Shown: piece by piece, positions 1-11,591 of the stretch | Numbering within the stretch: position 1 is the first letter of the stretch | Layout: every line of letters begins with the position of its first letter | Notes under the pieces: model-generated | The model's database searches: none | Seen by the model: only the letters and a program-made list of their open reading frames with translations | What the model was told of the DNA's origin: nothing | Source of the DNA: Amphiura filiformis | Lineage: Eukaryota > Echinodermata > Ophiuroidea > Amphilepidida > Amphiuridae | Reading direction: 5' to 3' | Assembly: GCF_039555335.1 (NCBI RefSeq) | Contig: NC_092636.1 | Span: 3,935,371-3,999,370 of the forward strand | Length of the DNA stretch: 64,000 nucleotides | Program-made: the position numbers and the translations under genes

Positions 1-879
1 TGTAACAAATCTAAGAGCGAGTCACCGCATTGCTAACTACAGGTGCATTTACAAATATTACAAATACTAATCTATCTGGGACACCCTGTAAATTTGGGCA
101 ACATTTATAAAAGTACACACATTCTGGACCTATAACCACCTTATAATTCATAAATATTGCCTATTTGGTTATACTAGCTTAAATTTGTTAATAACAATTC
201 CAAATTCAGTTCAGACATTGAACTCAAATAATTATGAACTTGATATAATAATATCGTTTTGAATTCTATAGTAGACTGTACTTGTACATGTATTACTCGG
301 TGTGGTTATTTTTAACACTAATTCTTGCAGCAGTCTGATACTAGGCATATGAGAGCAAACCTTTGATTTGGTTCCGAAAAGAGATGCATTTCCGACCATA
401 CGTCAGTATCACTCAAAACTGAAAATATGTCCCACGGCATCACATAAATTATTTATGGTGACGTCATTTTCTGATATAAATTGTTAACAAATATGAATCT
501 TGTATATAATATTGAATGTATATGTTCAACCTGTAAAATATGTACATGTATATAATCGTGTTTTTCCAAAATGTCCAATTGATACCAAGTTTTTCTTGGG
601 AATTGTTTGTAGTTTGTATATCATGATAGGACATTGACCTGACTACATGTTGTGAATAAAATATGATCTATGAATACGATAAATATTAATTGTCATGTTT
701 GTTTTTTGTTTGTTATTTATTATTCATTTGCGCTTTTATTATACAGAGTAGCTCCTTCAGGGACAAAGCACTGATATTCTAGGGGCCATGTTACAGAGTA
801 TAACTTAAGTATAAACAAAAGTACATTAAAAATGGAATAACATTTACAGTATTACAATGACAAATATGATTACATAATG
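1..879. other. AT-rich intergenic DNA
   Basis: I see no gene, RNA or clear repeat here. A short GACACCCTGTAAAT stretch near 81-94 resembles the tip of a mariner-type inverted repeat, but no partner is visible, so it may be half an element cut by the window edge. Confidence 0.5.
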
Positions 880-1960
880 ATCAACCACCCTGAATATAGT
901 TTTTAAATTGGCCAATAGACATTGAATCAAAGTTGGAACGAGTATCAATGTCAACTGAGTTATTCCAAAGATTAGCTGCTCTGACATGAAGAGTTCTTAA
1001 ACCAGAGTTGCTCTTGTAATGAGGAACAAGAAGTGAATTGGAATACTTTCCTCTTATACTATAGCTATGAATAGAATGGGTAAAGCTATAGAACAAAGAT
1101 AATCAGGAGCTTTCTCAGCTCTTGACTTGACTAAACATAACAAGAATATGATTGTTCCAGCTTTGGTCTAATTTGAGCCACTTAAGGCCATTCATCAATG
1201 TATCAATAGGAGTTCTTAAGGGGTTACTACACCCCTGGCCAATTTTGTGCCTATTTTTGCATTTTTCTCAAAAAATTATAGCGCATTGGTGACAAGTAAG
1301 ATATGTATATTATAGGGGCAAGGACGACAACTACTGCACTGAAAATTCGGCAACTCAAGGCATGTAGTTATTGATTTACTGATCAAATATTGGTTTCCCT
1401 CATTTTTGACTGTAACTCCACAACTGTTGTCTGTGATTAAATAAAATTTCCAGTGCAGTATAGTTGTAGTCCTTGTCCCTATAATATACATATCTTACTT
1501 GTCATCAATGTTCTATAATTTTTGAGAAAAATGCAAAAATAGGCACCAAATTGGGCAGGGGTGTAGTACCCCCTTAAGTCAGCGGAAAGAGCGATTCTTG
1601 CAAGACTGTTCATAAGAACTTACAACCTACTGGAAATGTTAGAGCAATTAGACCAAACATGGCTACAGTATTTAAAGTGCGGCATGCGATTCAGCCATTT
1701 TTTTTTCAAAATGTGATTTGGTAGGTAATATTTAACACGACGAATTACACCACATCTTTTAGAAACATTAGAAGCAATTAAATCAACATGGTGAGACCAA
1801 GTCACGTTACTGTCAAAAATAAGACCAAGGTATTTCAATGATCAACTTCCTCAATGTCTTCACCGTCATATATCAAAGAAATATTACTGAATTTAATAAG
1901 ACATATAGATGTTAGTTTCCTTTTTGCATTTTCCAGACAATGACGGAAGTCCCTTTTTTC
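880..1960 (-). mobile_element. LINE (non-LTR retrotransposon) 3' remnant, reverse-transcriptase C-terminal part
   Basis: The minus strand encodes broken pieces of the thumb and C-terminal part of a non-LTR retrotransposon ORF2. About 1838-1620 reads KYLGLIFDSNVTWSHHVD, then VIRRVKYYLP, the typical LINE 'LGV.D..L.W..H' and 'RR.KY.LP' blocks. About 1618-1578 continues in LARIALSAD style. After an inserted MITE, 1215-1130 gives LRTPIDTLMNGLKWLKL. About 1096-881 gives FYSFTHSIHSYSIRGK and ANLWNNSVDI, matching the usual 'LWNSLP..I' tail. Frames change at least twice and stop codons intervene, so the copy is dead. Polymerase, endonuclease and 5' parts are absent from the window. The clade (Jockey/CR1/RTE-like) cannot be settled from this piece. 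Confidence 0.85.
1216..1577. mobile_element. TTAA-flanked MITE (copy 1), inserted in the LINE
   Basis: The element runs from 1220 to 1573 and is flanked by TTAA at 1216-1219 and 1574-1577. Its ends are inverted repeats (GGGGTTACTACACCCC against GGGGTGTAGTACCCCC), and the arms continue inward (ATAGGGGCAAGGAC against GTCCTTGTCCCTATA), making a foldback. It has no coding capacity. A TTAA duplication is the mark of piggyBac-type transposases, so this is probably a non-autonomous passenger of that superfamily. Related copies lie at 13180-13519 and 49385-49738. Confidence 0.9.
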
Positions 1961-2351
1961 TTCTAATGGCGCGTATCATTGAAGACGGCAGCCAATTATA
2001 TCTTGTCAATCAGCAAGAAAAGCATGTACTTTTTGTGACTATGATTGAACATTAGAGAGTGGCAGCAAATTAGGAAAAACTTTAGCAAAAACGGCACCCA
2101 GTTAAAAAAAGTTAATCCTAGAGGGGTCAAATGTCACAATTGGTATATAGATCTGCTGAAGATAGTATTTGTACCACAACTACGAGTGAGTTGTTCGGGA
2201 GTTATTGTTACATTGCTATCTTCTGAAGATAGCAGTTCTAAAATCTAAGCCACAACAAGGTGTTCCTCTGGTCATAACGATTCAGAAAAGGTATCGTTTG
2301 GCCTGTCTGTGACATAATGGTTCTCAAGTATAAATAAGCAAAAAAGTCTAT
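1961..2351. repeat. Intergenic, with two isolated minisatellite-core copies
   Basis: There is no credible gene. GCTATCTTCTGAAGATAGC at 2215-2233 is a perfect-arm palindrome matching the core of the window's minisatellites, and a half copy (CTGCTGAAGATAGTA) lies at about 2153-2167. The ~65 bp spacing suggests a decayed remnant of the 53-57 bp array family. Confidence 0.6.
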
Positions 2352-2469
2352 TGGGCTATTCCATTTAAAATCCACACTACCCTGTGGAAGATGTTGGATA
2401 AATATTCCACAGAAGGAGTATGAATTTCAAATGGAATGAACACATTAGTGAGCTACATTTTAATATACA

Positions 2470-2852
2470 CACTGCAAAAAAGTGTGTTTAGGAATTAAAC
2501 ACTTTTCTAAACACTATCTTGCACCATGTTTTTAAACATGTTTAAATGCTACACATGTTTAGGAATTTGATGGGCTGTGTTTAGGAAATTTGACATTGGT
2601 GTTTAGGAATCAAACATGTTTAGAAATGTGTTTAGACATTGGTGTTTAGGAATCGAACATGTTTAGAAATGTGGTGCAAGAAAAGTGTTTTATTCCTAAA
2701 ACCAATGTCAAATTCCAAAACATCATGTGTTAAATTCCTAAACACATACCCATCAAATTCCTAAACATGTGTAGCATTTAAACATGTTTAAAAACATGGT
2801 GCAAGATAGTGTTTAGAAAAGTGTTTAATTCCTAAACACACTTTTTGCAGTG
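2470..2852. mobile_element. CACTGCAAAAA-tipped foldback element (GTGTTTAGGAATT interior)
   Basis: The tips CACTGCAAAAA (2470-2480) and TTTTTGCAGTG (2842-2852) are inverted. The interior is a long imperfect hairpin made of reiterated GTGTTTAGGAATT / AATTCCTAAACAC and AAACATGTTT motifs, and it lies inside MITE copy A. No target duplication is obvious: the flanks are ACA and CGC. Confidence 0.85.
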
Positions 2853-2933
2853 CGCTGTCTGCACACCCCCATCACGTCAAGTGCCCCCGAGATGGGGCGG
2901 TTAGTAGCTATATATCAGGGCTGGCTGCCACTA

Positions 2934-3011
2934 TAGGGTTTAGGAATTAAGCATGTTTAGAATGTGGTGCAAGAAAAGTGTTTAATTCCTAAACACGCTT
3001 TTTGCAGTGCA
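2934..3011. mobile_element. Truncated second copy of the GTGTTTAGGAATT foldback
   Basis: About 78 bp ending in GCTTTTTGCAGTG repeats the right-hand part of the element at 2470-2852 (GTGGTGCAAGAAAAGTGTTT). The left half is missing. The 2853-2933 spacer (CACCCCCATCACGTCAAG and following) is unrelated to either. Confidence 0.8.
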
Positions 3012-3172
3012 ACCTCTGAAAAAGATTCAACCTGATTCTTCCACAGAGGTAGGGTGAGTTTCAAATAGAGTTGGTTAATGAGCTAATTCCATTTGAAACG
3101 TGTTCTCCCCCTGTGGAAGGTATTTCCAAAATCTTCCACAGGAGAAGTGTGGATTTTAAATGGAACAGCCCA

Positions 3173-4322
3173 TTTTGGGTTCTAGATGGGTCAACCTAAC
3201 AAATGCTCCATTTGTAACCAAAATGGGTATAAACATTGTTCGTATTGTAAAAATAATTCAAATTAAGAATAGTTTGCACCATCTAGGATGTCCGTCACAT
3301 AGGTAATATCGCTCTCAAAATAGAGCAAATGAAGACAAACATTACCGAATGAACTGTCCTGCATGCCCGCCTACATATTCAACATACGTATTGAACATTA
3401 TCAAATGTTTCGTATATAATTACTCATATGTGGAATTTTAAAATTACGATTCAAATAAATATCTCATTATACGTTAAATTATTATATTTGCACGAATGGT
3501 TTAAAGAAAGGAGAGGGAACTGAGATGAAGAAAAATAAAATTATAAAGAAAGAAATAATGCGTGAATGAGAACAGGAAAGAAAAGTCGATGAACGGAGGA
3601 AAATAAAAATGAAACTTGGGGAGATGATAAGAAAAAGAGAGATGGGGAGGGAGAGGAGTTAGAGAGAGAAAGAGAGAGCGAGAAATTCACCTGGGGTTAA
3701 TGTGAGTACGAAAGAGCTCTCTTTTTTTGTCGTCAGGAAATAATTAAGTTATCTATGCCGATTAAATTTGGATGCCGGGAATATGTCAACAAGCTACAAA
3801 TGAAATTATTGATGCTGACTGATGTCGTTTTCTTCTTTGAAACTAACTACATCTCTCATGCCTTACGTTGAGATTTACTTGATAGCGATTGGGCACATGG
3901 AATAGGGCGACATGAGCAGCTGACGTGCATAGATGATGACAGCCAAGCAACGGGGAGCACTCTATTAAAGACTATTAAGATCAGGTAAAATGTTAGATTC
4001 TTTTTTGGTTTGTAATGTCACATCACGACTATCTGTATTTTCACGGTAATGAGGATGACTTTAATAGTTCATTTTAATCGTTTTGATGTGATTTGATTTA
4101 AGATAAAGAAAAATCTATAATCAAATTATACCTTATATAATTTATATTTTTAATTTTATTACCATTTCTACTATGAAAAGCAGTAATTTTTTCCATATAA
4201 AGCAGCTGCAATGAAAGTGTTAAAACATAAAATCAGTGATCCGAAAATGACAAATTTTGTAACAAAACTGTGATTTATAGGAATTGGATTTATTTATTTG
4301 TTAATGGTTTAGAGGAATTTGG
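3173..4322. other. Intergenic DNA with a purine-rich stretch
   Basis: No gene is seen. About 3500-3700 is strongly GA-rich (GGGGAGGGAGAGGAG, then AGAGAGAAAGAGAGAGCGAG). The rest is unremarkable AT-rich sequence. Confidence 0.5.
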
Positions 4323-4514
<192 letters not shown>

Positions 4515-4551
4515 TACATTTCTATATTTAGCTTGTCAGCCAATTATTTAA

Positions 4552-4600
4552 TCACTCAGTCAGTCAGTCAATCAGTTAATCAATCAGTAATTCAATCAGT
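4552..4600 (+). repeat. Degenerate CAGT/AATCAGT short repeat
   Basis: CACTCAGTCAGTCAGTCAAT is followed by several AATCAGT units. It is a small impure tetra/heptanucleotide repeat next to the TTTA tract. Confidence 0.7.
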
Positions 4601-5946
4601 TCTCATTGGTTTCTATCCCATCATTCATCAGATCACATATATTCCAAATCCTTGAATTAAAGCGTTTTTTAACAGTAGCATTCATACTGCACAGCTTTTT
4701 TGAAATTGTGTTTCCGTCATAAATTCCGTGATCATATAATTTGTATTTTTAATTTCATTGCCACAATGAAAGCAATCATTCGTTTTCATATAAAACAGTT
4801 GCAATAAAAGTGTTAAAGCAGTAAATTCCGTGATTTTAATGTATCCGAATTTAATATATGAAAATACAAAAATACGACTTTCTGCGTTATTGCTGAAAGA
4901 ACACTGCTGATAAGAAAAGAAAAATAATTATTACAAACATCTATAGACTTCTTTGGGGCATATTATTATTCTCACATTACTATACATGAGTAGTATATCC
5001 TAGTGATAATCTTAAAACTTGATTAAATGTTAGACACCAAACTTAACCATAGCCTCAGAAACCTTAAACTTATCCGAAAGTTAAAACACGAAGAAGATGT
5101 GAATTTTAAAGCCAAATTGTCTGACAAGAACAATTGGTACAAGAGCGACCGAAGTCAGCAAAGTTTGTTGCCTCCTATGCGCTTCCATGGATCTCGCAGT
5201 AAGTGGCCACATGTGTAATTCGTTCGTCGTCGTCGGGCTTTATGAACTTGAACCAAATTACCAAACCGATGAAATATATTTCATAAACATTTGAGTCAAA
5301 ACATTTGACGCACGGGATTTACAGGGATTTGGCAAAGTATTAGCACAGGAACTCATTTTACCATAAGCAAACATAACGATAACCTTTCTCTTGTATCTTA
5401 ATGTTTACAGTATCTATATCTTCAAATTTATAATTCATTCCAAATTGTAATAATTATAATTTGCTTAGCAACTTAATATTGAAAGCAATCAATGTGTTTT
5501 TAGGTTGGTAACAAAAGCCAATCTACTGTGAATCAAAATAAAGTAGGTCTATAACTCGTAAAATTTGTTGCAATACTGTTCCCTGTGTAGAATACGCTAC
5601 GATTCCTGCGTTGATACCAATGTGGTGATTAGTAAATGTTACACAAATAATAATATTAAGCAAATGAATCATGTGTCATGAGATATTAATACATATATTT
5701 TAGACCATAAAGCAGATTACTATAAGCTGAAAATTCCAAAATTGACTTGTATTTACCGAGAAAATAAAGTTTTCTTGTTACAAAATAACAATGAAATTCA
5801 AAAGTAAGTTCAGTAACGTTTGCCGCGGATGGCCCTTTTGTCAAAGTAATACTTTGTCACAAGTGTGAGCTATGCAGTGCAGATAGCAATGCAGGCAGCG
5901 GCACTGCGGTGGGAAGGCATCCCCCATATTTTTCTTGCCCCCCTTT
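4601..5946. other. AT-rich intergenic DNA
   Basis: No supported gene. The segment at 5820-5946 (TTTTTCTTGCCCCCCTTT at its end) resumes after the foldback inserted at 5947, so it is one older repeat split by a younger one. Confidence 0.45.
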
Positions 5947-6551
5947 CACTGCAAAAACGCCGGTGTTAAAAGTAACACCGAGGGTGTTGATTTCAACACC
6001 GGCGTGGTGTTCTGAGAGGTCCACACTTTTCGGTGTTAAATGAAACACTGCTAGTTGTTATTTTGACACTACGATGTGTTATTTTGACACTGTATCCTGG
6101 TGTTAATTTGATCCTTTTTCCGGTGTTAATTTCATATTCAACACCGCTGGGTGTTGATTTGATCTTTTGCCTGAATTTTCTATATTCAACACTACTGTGG
6201 TGTAAATTTAATACCAATGGGTGTTGAGGGAGCATATTTAACACTGCGGCGGTGTTCTGAGAGGGCCACACTCTCTGGTGTAGAAGTGACACTGGTACGG
6301 GTGTTGAAATTATCATCTTTTAATCACTGTTAACATCTTAATCAATGAGCGTGAATTGTTTCTGTTGCTTCTGTTGGTTTCCACTCAAATAATAGATCAC
6401 TTAGATCTACAAAAAAGTCCATGCAGTGCACATTTAAGATTTTGTATTGACACCACGTGGTGTTAATCTAACAATCTAACACCGTAAATTAACACCAGAA
6501 GCTTCAACACCAGCTCGGTGTTGCATATTCAACACCGGAGTTTTTGCAGTG
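5947..6551. mobile_element. CACTGCAAAAAC-tipped foldback element (GGTGTT/AACACC interior)
   Basis: The tips CACTGCAAAAACGCCGGTGT (5947-5966) and CCGGAGTTTTTGCAGTG (6535-6551) are inverted. The interior is made of repeated GGTGTTNNTTTNAACACC-type palindromes (for example GGGTGTTGATTTCAACACC at 5973-5991). The flanks ...CTTT and TTC... allow a TT duplication. The short open frames across 5993-6316 on both strands come from this repetition and are not genes. Confidence 0.88.
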
Positions 6552-6605
6552 TTCAAGGCAAAAACCAGAAAAATCCTGGTGCAGCCACTGATTATGCAGG
6601 AACTT

Positions 6606-7610
6606 GTTTGTTACCAACATATAGCAATGTGGTGCCTCACTCGTAGATATTTTACAAATTCTATATATCTTCTGTATAGAGAGTAATGTGGCGACTCAGA
6701 TGTAGATTGGTTACCACTTCGATAGCAATATGGTGTTACCAAATGATATCTGCAGTAGTAAGCAATGTGGTGACTAATTCGCAGACTTGTTACCAATGCT
6801 ATCTTCAGTAGATAGCAATATGGTCACTCACTCGTGGGTTTATTATACCAAATGCTATCTTCAGTAGATAGCATTGCGGTCACTCATTCGTGGATTTGTT
6901 ACCAACAGTATCTAGATCATGTAGACAGCAATGCGGCGACTCATTCTCAGATTTGTTACCAATGCTTTCTTTAGTAGATAGCATTTAGTGACGCTCCAGC
7001 AGATTTGTTATCAAATGCTATCTTCCGTAGATAGCAAGGCGCTAACTTACTCTTAGATTTGTTACCAATGCTATCTTCTGTAGATAGCAAAGCGGCCACT
7101 CAATCGCAGATTTGTACTAAAGATATTTTCTGTAGATAACGATGCGCTAACGCACGCATAAATCGCAACCTCTCTATTATCGATTATCTTTAGTATATAG
7201 CAATATGCGGCGACCCAGGCTTAAATTTGTTACAAATGCTATCTTCAGTAGATAGCAATGCACTGACTCATTTGAAAATATATTACAAAATGCACGTTCA
7301 GTAGATAGCAACCAGTCGCTCATTCGTGGATTTGTTACAAATGCTATCTTCTGTAGATAGCAATGCAATGACTCGTATATTTGTTAGCAATTGCTATCAA
7401 CTATAGACATCAGCAAAAGGGTAACTTTGCTACCAAATGCTATAAAGTTTGTGACTCTATCGTAGATTTTTTACCAATATTATATTATGTTGATAACAAT
7501 GCGATCGTAGATTTATTAGATTTATTACAAATACGATCTTCATTAGATAGCAATGTGGCGACAAGTTCATAGATTTGTTACCAATGCTATCTTCAGTAGA
7601 TAGCGATGCT
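6606..7610. repeat. Diverged minisatellite, ~53-57 bp units
   Basis: Roughly 16-18 diverged units of the form TTTGTTACCAATGCTATCTT, CAGTAGATAGCAATG, CGGTGACTCATTCG. GTAGATAGCA occurs at 6808, 6864, 6974, 7027 and 7080, giving steps of 53-57 bp. Every unit carries a TATCTTCNGTAGATA palindrome. It is much more divergent than the 51-bp array at 10126-11591, with which it shares the core and the TTTGTTAC / GTGATTCAT flanks. Confidence 0.92.
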
Positions 7611-8052
7611 GTGATTCGAGCGTAGACATGTTGCCATATAGATGCTAAGATGTGTGTGCCTTGGGCCAGTGGTCAGCAATTATACTCCTGTAAAGTATAC
7701 CGAGGCTTTTGTATTTATGCCTAGCTAAATCACTATGCTGTGTTTGTTAGATTCTGTATAAAAAATAAGCAGTTTAAAATTCGCAAGGTGTAATTTTAAT
7801 TCTTAACTTAAATCATAGGGTTATCCATATTTCCCCGTCCTACTTTGTCCCCTTCCTGGCATTACTCTTTTTAGTAATACTGTTGCTACATCTATATCAT
7901 ATAGCAATGATACATGTAATATATAATATCATGTGTAATTTGACCAATCTAGCGAGTCAGTTGTCTGATGAAGTGTGATGGTATCACACGCAACGAAGCA
8001 TTTGCTACAAAATAGTAAGTCCAGTATTTTGATTTTAATTCCAAATTTCATG
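7611..8052. other. Intergenic DNA with a hammerhead-like but non-canonical hairpin
   Basis: At 7965-7989, CTGATGA is followed by a 7-bp hairpin (GTGTGAT, loop GGT, ATCACAC), which looks like hammerhead stem II. The sequence after the stem is GCAACGAAGC, not GAAA, so the catalytic core is incomplete. It may be a decayed relative of the 58.85 kb ribozyme. Otherwise nothing is seen. Confidence 0.35.
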
Positions 8053-8224
8053 ATAAAACTTAGATGACCCTGCTACATTAGTTAGTTTTACAGACCTGTT
8101 TCGTAAGGGCCGTAGCCCTCACTTCTCAGATAATTTCTGCACAAAGTTTCTGAGGAGTGAGGGCTACGGCCCTTACGAAACAGGTCTGTAGAACTAATGT
8201 AGCAGGGTCATCTAAGTTTTATCG
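8053..8224. repeat. Long near-perfect hairpin
   Basis: Two ~68 bp arms flank a ~32 bp loop. They are nearly exact inverted copies, for example GACCTGTTTCGTAAGGGCCG (8093-8112) against CGGCCCTTACGAAACAGGTC (8167-8186), extending out to AAAACTTAGATGACC / GGTCATCTAAGTTTT. High arm identity implies a young element or recent arm conversion. A short open frame running through the right arm is not a gene. Confidence 0.92.
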
Positions 8225-8383
8225 TGTATTAAATGGGCATTTCGTGATCCACAGCCTCATCCCCCCACTTTTCCCAAAAAAAGTTGAGATTTTTACACCA
8301 CTGGATACCTCTGGCTACACAATGTTTATGTACCAAATATTTCTTGCAGATTAATTCGTTTAGCAAAAATATCGCCAAATTTG

Positions 8384-8413
8384 AATTTCGTTCTGGTGCA
8401 CCAGAACGAAATT
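8384..8413. repeat. Perfect 30-bp palindrome
   Basis: The left half AATTTCGTTCTGGTG (8384-8398) and the right half CACCAGAACGAAATT (8399-8413) are exact reverse complements with no spacer. Confidence 0.97.
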
Positions 8414-9055
8414 ACAACACATTGTCTATGGCGCAGTGTAATACACATAATCATGCATAACTCGCAAACGCAAACTCGGAATCAACTGAAATTTTGGAAA
8501 TAAACTTTTTTCGTGGATATCTACTGAAAAATGTCATAAAAAGAGGATGCTAGGATCACGAAATACTCCTTTAAGCTCCCTTCTTGATTGAGCACTTTAC
8601 CATGTCCATGGTTTCAACCTTTCTTGGATTATTATTTTGATTCCAAATTTCATGTCACTACAACTGGATGACTGAGAACTTTCATCAATCATGTGTAATT
8701 ACTTGCCCAATGTTGTCTACTATGTACAGCAATGTATATGGCTCATGAGCGATTCGCAGAATTTTATTAACTTGTTATGTTCCGAAATGCTTCATCAATA
8801 CTGCCACCCTGTGTTGAATGTTTTATATAACGTATTTGGAAACTGCAATCTGTCACTAGAGGGAACTAGATACTATATAAAAATTAGAATCTGAATTTGT
8901 ACAGTTGCTTTCAAATACCATAGTGTAAATCACGCATTCCCTTCTAAAATCTATATCATGTATATAACTTAGACCCGTTGTTCACCATTCCAAATTAGCT
9001 GAAAGGTACATGTACACACGTAAAAGCCCTGTACAGTCAAAGCCAGTTCCTACTC
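8414..9055. other. Intergenic DNA
   Basis: No gene is seen. A phrase near 8636-8655 (GATTCCAAATTTCATG) repeats one at 8036-8052, a hint that the two belong to the same older repeat. Confidence 0.4.
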
Positions 9056-9641
9056 CCCATTCCAGATAAATACATGTACAGCACTAATTTTTGGGGATTA
9101 AAAAAAATATTATCAAGTTCTGCCAAATGAAACATACGGTAGCTCAATCCTAATCATTCATTTAGTTCTAACTGGAGATTTAAAAAAAAAAGTTCACTAT
9201 TTTACTAATTTCTTGAAACAAGAGCCAAAAACATGCATTTTCGGCATGTTTTCTGACAATCGGGTCACAAAAATCAAAGACTTGGAACAAGTCTAAGCAT
9301 TCAAAATCTTGAGTATATGCCGATATTTTGCTTTAATTTTCACTTTCGTGTGTTACTTTAATTAAATGCTTGTTATAAGAAAGAAACATGACTTTTCCAA
9401 AAATTAGAATGCATAAACTGAAATTAGCCTTAGTACAAGTCTTGTCACAGCATACGAAAAACACCCTAAAACGCATGTTTTTGGCCCTTATCTCCAAATA
9501 TTGGCCAAATACTAGTATTAAAATTTGACTTTTATTGCTAGTTATGACTAACTAAAGGATTAGGATTTAGCTATGTTTCATTTGGAAAAACAGGATAATA
9601 TCAAAAGTTAATGCTGTATTTTTCTGGAATATGAAGTAAGA
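9056..9641. mobile_element. Foldback element, ~590 bp
   Basis: The outer arms pair ATTCCAGATAAATACATGTA (from 9059) with a TATTTTTCTGGAAT end (9618-9631). The next arms pair CCAAATGAAACATACGGTAG (9123-9142) with CTATGTTTCATTTGG (9571-9585), then AATCCTAATC with GATTAGGATT. The arms are imperfect, and there is no open frame of note. A fragment with the same GGCCAAAAACATGCATTTT phrase lies at about 16139-16157. Confidence 0.8.
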
Positions 9642-9662
9642 CCCTGTATTAACTCCAATTAG

Positions 9663-10056
9663 TTTAGTACATGGCGCTATTAGTGGAACCAATGTTTTTT
9701 AGCATCCTTACACTTGAAATGATAAAAATTTGATAGGTTCCATTTTTTCTATGTCCCCTGTGGTTCCCATGAGGGTTCGAAGGTCACAGTGGGGGAAAAT
9801 TTAGAAATAGTCCTATCACGTTGTAATGTAGCTCAAATTGTTCCTCTCATCACACGGAATACAAAAGTCAATTGTCATATTCTTCTACAGTGCTTAGTTC
9901 AGGAGTTATAAGATCAAATAGGTCAAATGTCAAAAAAATCATACACAGAGGTCAAAATAAAAAATTGTAAGGATGCCAAAAAACTTTGGTTCCACAAATG
10001 TAGGAAAACTAGATGCTAACTCAAAAATCACCACATAGTAAGCGCCCTGTACTAGT
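9663..10056. mobile_element. Foldback element, ~394 bp
   Basis: The tips TTTAGTACATGGCGCT (9663-9678) and AGCGCCCTGTACTAGT (10041-10056) are inverted. Inner arms pair GGAACCAATGTTTTTTAGCA with GCCAAAAAACTTTGGTTCC. It abuts the foldback at 9056-9641. Confidence 0.82.
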
Positions 10057-10125
10057 TTGAGTGTCCACCCTGGGCTTAGACTTTTGGCTAGTTTTGATTG
10101 TTATCCGAATTAGCGCTGCAACACG

Positions 10126-11591
10126 TAGAATTTATTACACGATGTTATCTACGGTAGATAGCAATGTAGTGATTAATAGAATTTATTACACGATGTTATC
10201 TACGGTATATAGCAATGTAGTGATTAATAGAATTTATTACACGATGTTATCTACGGTAGATAGCAATGTAGTGATTCATAGAATTTATTACACGATGTTA
10301 TCTACGGTAGATAGCAATGTAGTGATTCATAGAATTTGTTACACGATGTTATCTACGGTAGATAGCAATGTAGTGATTCATAGAATTATTACACGATGTT
10401 ATCTACGGTAGATAGCAATGTAGTGATTCATAGAATTTATTACACGATGTTATCTACGGTAGATAGCAATGTAGTGATTCATAGAATTTGTTACACGATG
10501 TTATCTACGGTAGATAGCAATGTAGTGATTCATAGAATTTATTACACGATGTTATCTACGGTAGATAGCAATGTAGTGATTCATAGAATTTATTACACGA
10601 TGTTATCTACGGTAGATAGCAATGTAGTGATTAATAGAATTTATTACACGATGTTATCTACGGTAGATAGCAATGTAGTGATTCATAGAATTTATTACAC
10701 GATGTTATCTACGGTAGATAGCAATGTAGTGATTCATAGAATTTGTTACACGATGTTATCTACGGTAGATAGCAATGTAGTGATTAATAGAATTTGTTGC
10801 ACGATGTTATCTACGGTAGATAGCAATGTAGTGATTCATAGAATTTGTTACACGATGTTATCTACGGTAGATAGCAATGTAGTGATTCATAGAATTCATT
10901 ACACGATGTCATCTACGGTAGATAGCAATATAGTGATTAATAGAATATATTATACGATGTTATCTACGGTAGATAGCAATATAGTGATTCATAGGATTTA
11001 TTACACGATGTTATCTACGGTAGATAGCAATGTAGTGATTCATAGAATTTATTACACAATGTTATCTACGGTAGATAGCAATGTAGTGATTCATAGGATT
11101 TATTACACGATGTTATCTACGGTAGATAGCAATATAGTGATTCATAGAATTTATTATACGATGTTATCTACGGTAGATAGCAATATAGTGATTAATAGAA
11201 TTTATTATACGATGTTATCTACGGTAGATAGCAATATAGTGATTCATAGGATTTATTACACGATGTTATCTACGGTAGATAGCAATGTAGTGATTCATAG
11301 AATTTATTATACGATGTTATCTACGGTAGATAGCAATGTAGTGATTCATAGAATTTGTTACACGATGTTATCTACGGTAGATAGCAATGTAGTGATTCAT
11401 AGAATTTGTTACACGATGTTATCTACGGTAGATAGCAATGTAGTGATTCATAGGATTTATTACACGATGTTATCTACGGTAGATAGCAATGTAGTGATTC
11501 ATAGAATGTATTACACGATGTTATTTATGGTAGATAGCAATGTAGTGATTCATATAATTTATTATACGATGTTATCTACGGTAGATAGCAA
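10126..11591 (+). repeat. 51-bp minisatellite array, ~29 copies
   Basis: The unit (TAGAATTTATTACACGATGT, then TATCTACGGTAGATAGCAA, then TGTAGTGATTCA) repeats about 28.7 times with few differences. Because 51 is divisible by 3 and the unit lacks a stop in one frame, it produces a long spurious open frame with a 17-residue repeat. A single T is missing at about 10386 (TAGAATTATT), which shifts that frame. GCAATATAGTG variants cluster at 10926-11240, showing local spread of variants within the array. Confidence 0.98.

Larger units (their letters stand above)
2352..3172. mobile_element. TGGGCTATTCCA-family foldback MITE (copy A), interrupted
   Basis: The left end TGGGCTATTCCATTTAAAAT (2352-2371) and the right end TTTAAATGGAACAGCCCA (3155-3172) are inverted. 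Internal CTGTGGAAGAT / ATCTTCCACAG arms match the copies at 18766-18951, 22012-22194 and 33237-33329. Those copies are at most 190 bp. This one is longer because other repeat DNA (2470-3011) sits in its centre. It is non-coding. Confidence 0.85.
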
